Below, in pieces: positions 6,932-9,419 of a DNA stretch of 9,419 bases. Numbering within the stretch: position 1 is the stretch's first letter; each line of letters opens with the position of its first letter. The notes below the pieces were generated by a model. It was not told the DNA's origin. It was given only the letters and a program-made list of their open reading frames with translations, and made no database searches. The stretch is taken from positions 1 to 9,419 of the forward strand of contig JAJYWM010000239.1 in assembly GCA_021791455.1 (NCBI GenBank). Reading direction: 5' to 3'. The position numbers and the translations under genes were made by a program. This DNA is from a bacterium. Its GTDB lineage: Bacteria > Chloroflexota > Dormibacteria > UBA8260 > Bog-877.

Positions 6932-8476
6932 TCATTGGTAGTAGGCGGCGCCACGCACGAACTCGTGGTTCTCCACCGCTCTCATCTCGCCGTCGGCCCC
7001 CGGCAGCGGCTGCCGGTCCAAGCCCTGGCGCAGGATCGACTCCACACTGCGGTAGCTGAAGGACCGGATCATTAGCGCCCGCCCACACGCCGCCTCCAGC
7101 CGCTGGTCCCCGTACCGTCTGCCCAGCCGCATGATCCCCAGGCAGGTCCGGAACCCCTGCTCCGGGTGCGGCCGCTGCTCCATCACCCCGGCCACCAGTT
7201 CGGCCGTCTTTGGACCGGCACTCTCCGCCCAGCGCACGATCCGTCCCGGAGTCCACTCCAGGTGGCGCCGGTGTGCCTCTGGCGTGTGCTCGGCCAGCGT
7301 GGTGTGGCCGCCGCGGCCTCCGCTGCCCAGGTGGCTGGCCACCCGCCGTCCCCGGAAGTACACCTCCACCACCCGGGCCGTCACCCGCACCTCGCAGCGC
7401 TGCCGGTCCAGCTGGTACGGGACGCTGTAGTAGTGGCGCTCCACCTCCACGTGGTAGTCGATGTTCACCGTCGCCAGCCTCCAGGTCGCAAACTCGTAGG
7501 GGCGGTCCGGGAGCGGCCGCAACGCCGGCCGGTCCAGCTCCTGGAACAGGCTCAGCCGCGACCCCTCCAGCTTCTGGAACGGCCGCCGGTTCAGCCACTC
7601 CAGCCGCTCCCGGATCAGTTGGTTGGCCTCGGCCATGCTGAAGAACACCTGGTGGCGCAAGCTGGCCAGGATCCACCGCTCCGCCACCTGGACCCCAACT
7701 TCGACCTTCGCCTTGTCCCGGGGTTTGTGGCTGCGGGCCGGGATGATCGCGCAGCCATAGTGGGCCGCCATCACTTGGTAGGTGCGGTTCAGCTCCGGCT
7801 CGTAGCGGTGGGGATGGCTCACCCCGGACCGCAGGTTGTCCGGCACCAGGATCTCCGGGACCCCACCCAGAAACTCGAACAGGTTGACGTGCGCTCCGAT
7901 CCAGTGCGGCAGCGCCTGGGATGCCAGCAACTCGGCATACGTATAGCTGCTCGCCCCCATCACCCCCACGAAGAGTTGCCCGTCCGAGACCGTGCCTGTC
8001 AGCGGGTCGGTGATCGGCACCGTCGGCCCGGCGAAGTCCAGGAATACCTTCTCCCCGGCTCGGTGCTCCTGGCGCATCACCACCTCCAGCCGCCCCGCCC
8101 ACTGCCGGTAGTGGTGCACGAACTGCGTGTACTGCCATCCCTGCGGGTGACGCGCCTTGTACTCCATCCAGAGCAGCTGCAACGTCGTCCCCTTGCGGCG
8201 CAGCTCCCGGTGCATCTCGGCCCAGTCCGGCTCAGGGCGCTGGGAGACAGGTGGCGGCACGGCCACCCGGTACAGCTGCGCCTCCAACTCCCGGTCGTCC
8301 ATCCCCTCAGGCAGCGGCCAGCCCAGCCCGGCCGCCCTCGCGCGCGCCAGGCAGTCCGCCGCCGTGGTGTACGGAACCCCGGTCGCCTCCGCGGCCTTGC
8401 GTCGGCTCAACCCCTGTTCGGCCGTCAGTCGAAGGAGCTCTCTGATCTTGCGCATGGCGATTCGGGGTCTGGGCAT
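6932..8476 (-). CDS. istA: IS21-family transposase IstA
   Basis: This 514-residue DDE transposase acts with IstB. An N-terminal helix-turn-helix lies at about residues 8-43 (IRELLRLTAEQGLSRRKAAE, then GVPYTTAADCLARA). The RNase H-fold core carries the catalytic triad: Asp147 in VFLDFAG, Asp213 in ILVPDNLRSGV and Glu259 in KPRDKAKVEVGV. A C-terminal beta-rich domain follows (VEVERHYYSVPYQL). The start is ATG 8476 with AGGAGG (8482-8487) five bases upstream; GTG 8482 would overlap that site. The stop overlaps a possible istB start (ATGA), giving translational coupling typical of IS21 elements. No truncation or frameshift is seen, so the enzyme should be active. Confidence 0.94.
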   Translation of the reverse strand: MPRPRIAMRKIRELLRLTAEQGLSRRKAAEATGVPYTTAADCLARARAAGLGWPLPEGMDDRELEAQLYRVAVPPPVSQRPEPDWAEMHRELRRKGTTLQLLWMEYKARHPQGWQYTQFVHHYRQWAGRLEVVMRQEHRAGEKVFLDFAGPTVPITDPLTGTVSDGQLFVGVMGASSYTYAELLASQALPHWIGAHVNLFEFLGGVPEILVPDNLRSGVSHPHRYEPELNRTYQVMAAHYGCAIIPARSHKPRDKAKVEVGVQVAERWILASLRHQVFFSMAEANQLIRERLEWLNRRPFQKLEGSRLSLFQELDRPALRPLPDRPYEFATWRLATVNIDYHVEVERHYYSVPYQLDRQRCEVRVTARVVEVYFRGRRVASHLGSGGRGGHTTLAEHTPEAHRRHLEWTPGRIVRWAESAGPKTAELVAGVMEQRPHPEQGFRTCLGIMRLGRRYGDQRLEAACGRALMIRSFSYRSVESILRQGLDRQPLPGADGEMRAVENHEFVRGAAYYQ

Positions 8477-8481
8477 CGGCA

Positions 8482-8487
8482 CCTCCT
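8482..8487 (-). promoter_or_regulatory. Strong Shine-Dalgarno of istA
   Basis: AGGAGG on the minus strand, five bases before ATG 8476, fixes the istA start. Its first two bases belong to the stem of the hairpin at 8486-8509. Confidence 0.7.
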
Positions 8488-8509
8488 GGGAGTTCTGGCA
8501 ACTTCCCAG
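8486..8509 (-). promoter_or_regulatory. Hairpin at the istA ribosome binding site
   Basis: CTGGGAGTT (8486-8494) pairs with AACTTCCCAG (8500-8509) around a 5-base loop: nine pairs with one bulged base. In istA mRNA it would sit just upstream of and partly overlap the Shine-Dalgarno. It could damp translation, or block ribosomes on transcripts entering from outside, as is known for some other insertion sequences. The stem is seen; the role is inferred. Confidence 0.4.
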
Positions 8510-8558
8510 TGAGGGTGCCGGGCCCGCCTCACCTCACGCCACCGCCCCGCCTGCCTCC

Positions 8559-8635
8559 CCAGGGTGATCGGATTCCGCCGAAACCGGTGATCGGATTCAA
8601 CCGAAACGACTGATCGGTTTGCCCCGAAATACGCA
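8559..8635 (-). repeat. IS21 right terminal region with three 23-bp-spaced repeats
   Basis: Three 20-bp units begin at 8565, 8588 and 8611, exactly 23 bases apart. They read TGATCGGATTCCGCCGAAAC, TGATCGGATTCAACCGAAAC and TGATCGGTTTGCCCCGAAAT. The inner two differ at only two positions. They are inverted relative to the left-end repeats. They lie just upstream of istA, so IstA binding here could also repress its own gene. Confidence 0.85.
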
Positions 8636-8640
8636 TTTGG
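8636..8640. repeat. Target site duplication, right copy (TTTGG)
   Basis: This directly follows the right end of the intact IS21 element and is identical to 5867-5871. Removing the element and one copy rejoins the membrane protein's 3' flank to the second IS21 remnant. Confidence 0.8.
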
Positions 8641-8664
8641 AGAGGTCGACACCGCCGCTTGGCT

Positions 8665-8868
8665 TGCCCCGGATCCCCGAGCATCCCTCCAGTCGTCGTT
8701 TTACGTAGGTCAGCTGCGCCGGGGGCAGTGCCGTTGGCCGCTCTCGCTTTGGGTACCGCCGGGCTCCTCCGCTTTTAGCTCCCGCTTCACCGTCCGCCAG
8801 TTCAATGTGAAGTCCCGGGCCATAGCGGTGATACTCCAACCATGGGATCGCAGGACTCGCAAACTCAT
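8665..8868 (-). pseudogene. istA-like transposase remnant, frameshifted and truncated
   Basis: ATG 8868, preceded by AAGGA (8876-8880), opens a helix-turn-helix: VLRSHGWSITAMARDFTLNW followed by RTVKREL, as at the start of IS21-type IstA. Near 8750, after KAEEP, the frame moves by -1. The match resumes as RYPKRERPTALPPAQLTYVK then RRLEGCSGIRG, the usual next block in this IstA group. It is lost about 20 codons later. The catalytic DDE domain is missing, so no active transposase is made. No obvious slippery heptamer is seen at the shift, which points to decay rather than programmed frameshifting. Confidence 0.65.
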
Positions 8869-8985
8869 CCCAACTTCCTTACACTGGATGGGGGGCTTCC
8901 TCAGGAGTGGATTCGACACCCAAAGCCTGCCAGGGGGCCCCTTCTCTGTGATCTCGTCCAGGACTCCGGTCCTGCCGCGGAGGTC

Positions 8986-9024
8986 TGCACTTTTCGTGAT
9001 CAGCTCACTGCACTATTCGTGATC
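8986..9024 (-). repeat. Two 16-bp direct repeats in the second IS21 end
   Basis: TGCACTTTTCGTGATC (8986-9001) and TGCACTATTCGTGATC (9009-9024) differ at one position and are spaced 23 bases start to start. They are probably binding sites for that element's IstA. A weaker third half-match, TTCTCTGTGATC, lies at 8942-8953. Confidence 0.7.
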
Positions 9025-9031
9025 GCCAACA

Positions 9032-9349
9032 GCTGCGCAGAAAGGTGCCCAGGGTGGAGGGCGCCAGGACCGCATGGCCCAGCACCCCCTGGGTGGCCCC
9101 GGCCCGGAGCACGTCGGTGTCTTCGATGCTGTCCCCGCCAGCCAGCTTCGAGTGGATGAGCGACATCGCCTTGTGCCCGACGTTGGCCCGCCCCGGGGCA
9201 TCGCCCAGGTCCAGGTGCCCTTCCACCACGTCTCTCAACCCCAGGTGCTGAGCCAGAGTGGCCGGAAGGAGGAGGCCGGCATTGGCCACCAGGTGGGGGT
9301 CGTCGAACCCTACCCCCAGGCGGTCCAAAGTGTGGGATGATGGCTGCAT
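9032..9349 (-). pseudogene. IS1380-family transposase, 5' fragment interrupted by an IS21 end
   Basis: The frame from ATG 9349 runs for 106 codons with clear IS1380-family N-terminal character: FDDPHLVANAGLLLPATLAQ, GDAPGRANVGHKAMSLIHSK, LAGGDSIEDTDVLRAGATQG and GHAVLAPSTLGTFLRS. The match ends exactly at serine codon 9032-9034, where the terminal TG of the second IS21-type element begins at 9031. Beyond this the frame reads into IS21 sequence and soon stops. The catalytic core is missing, so the product is inactive. AAGGAG (9360-9365) lies 10 bases upstream of the start. The remaining part of the gene is not in the window. Confidence 0.8.
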
Positions 9350-9419
9350 CGAAAAGGTGCTCCTTCGCTGGGGCCGATTGGCGTGTTGACAGCACCAATT
9401 ATCCCAGCACTGAGCGCCT
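9032..9419 (-). mobile_element. IS1380-family insertion sequence remnant
   Basis: This holds the truncated transposase gene plus 70 bases of leader running to the window edge. The element's outer end and inverted repeat are not identifiable here. It is the oldest layer of the mobile block because the second IS21-type element interrupts it. Confidence 0.6.

Larger units (their letters stand above)
5872..8635 (-). mobile_element. Complete IS21-family insertion sequence (2764 bp)
   Basis: The element carries istA and istB in the usual order on the minus strand. It starts TGCGCATTTCGG and ends CCGAAATACGCA (5'-TG...CA-3'). Long imperfect inverted ends of about 76 bp each contain three transposase-type repeats. 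The 22 bases at 5926-5947 are the exact reverse complement of 8559-8580. Both genes are open, the DDE and ATPase motifs are present, and a TTTGG duplication flanks the element, so it looks intact and recent. A 185-base non-coding left part (5872-6056) lies beyond the istB stop. Confidence 0.92.
8641..9031 (-). mobile_element. Remnant of a second IS21-type element (5' end)
   Basis: The remnant has a terminal end, two transposase-type repeats and a decayed istA start, all in minus orientation. On the minus strand it begins TGTTGGCGATCACGAATAGT, an IS21-like 5'-TG end. The rest of istA and all of istB are absent. Recognisable similarity fades near 8665, so the 24 bases up to the intact element are unassigned. 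Its ends and protein differ from the intact element, so it is a separate lineage. It inserted into the IS1380 transposase gene to its right. Confidence 0.7.

Noticed and set aside
6021..6941. 306-codon open frame on the plus strand antisense to istB
   Set aside because: It is a codon-position shadow of high-GC istB, with no recognisable motif and low-complexity Gly/Gln/Val-rich sequence.
6918..8138. Upstream extension of the istB frame giving a 693-codon open frame
   Set aside because: The extension lies entirely within istA in another frame and is Gly/Ala/Pro/Arg-rich without domains. IstB proper begins at 6917 with its own ribosome site.
7166..8512. 448-codon plus-strand open frame antisense to istA
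   Set aside because: Repetitive Arg/Leu/Pro/Val/Gln composition is typical of antisense reading of GC-rich coding DNA. istA on the other strand has a full DDE triad and ribosome site.
9385..9390. TTGACA as a plus-strand -35 element
   Set aside because: No -10 match occurs at suitable spacing, and the strand is opposite to the IS1380 gene.

Overview
The window is GC-rich DNA (cassette genes look somewhat lower in GC than the insertion sequences) with GTG and TTG start codons and IS21, IS1380 and ISL3 family elements. This suggests a high-GC bacterium, most likely an actinobacterium. That assignment is inference from composition and protein flavour; no phylogenetic marker gene is present.

Layout. 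Positions 1-155 hold the 3' end of an ISL3-family transposase and a probable terminal repeat. Positions 319-3739 hold a tightly packed plus-strand sugar cassette. It encodes a WbpD/WlbB-like left-handed beta-helix N-acetyltransferase, a Gfo/Idh/MocA (WbpB-like) dehydrogenase, a DegT/DnrJ/EryC1 (WbpE-like) PLP aminotransferase and a DPM1-like family 2 glycosyltransferase. A G-rich stretch without a convincing gene follows, then a large polytopic membrane protein resembling GT-C glycosyltransferases (about 4100-5857). From 5867 to the end everything is mobile DNA. A complete IS21-family element (5872-8635, istA and istB on the minus strand) is flanked by a 5-bp TTTGG duplication. Next comes the 5' remnant of a second IS21-type element, whose end at 9031 abuts exactly a truncated IS1380-family transposase gene that runs to the window edge.

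How the genes work together. The dehydrogenase, aminotransferase and acetyltransferase are the three enzymes that convert a nucleotide-activated sugar, classically UDP-GlcNAc uronic acid, into a 3-acetamido sugar. The family 2 transferase probably makes a lipid-linked sugar or adds sugars at the inner membrane face. The polytopic protein could use a polyprenyl-phosphate sugar on the outer face. Together they look like part of a surface polysaccharide or glycoprotein glycan locus whose remaining genes (UDP-GlcNAc dehydrogenase, flippase, polymerase) would lie outside the window.

No clearly new defence or regulatory system is visible. The most notable structures are the transposase-binding repeats with an exact 23-bp period at both ends of the intact IS21 element. 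The same period occurs with a different repeat unit in the second IS21 end. The nested insertion history can be read to the base.
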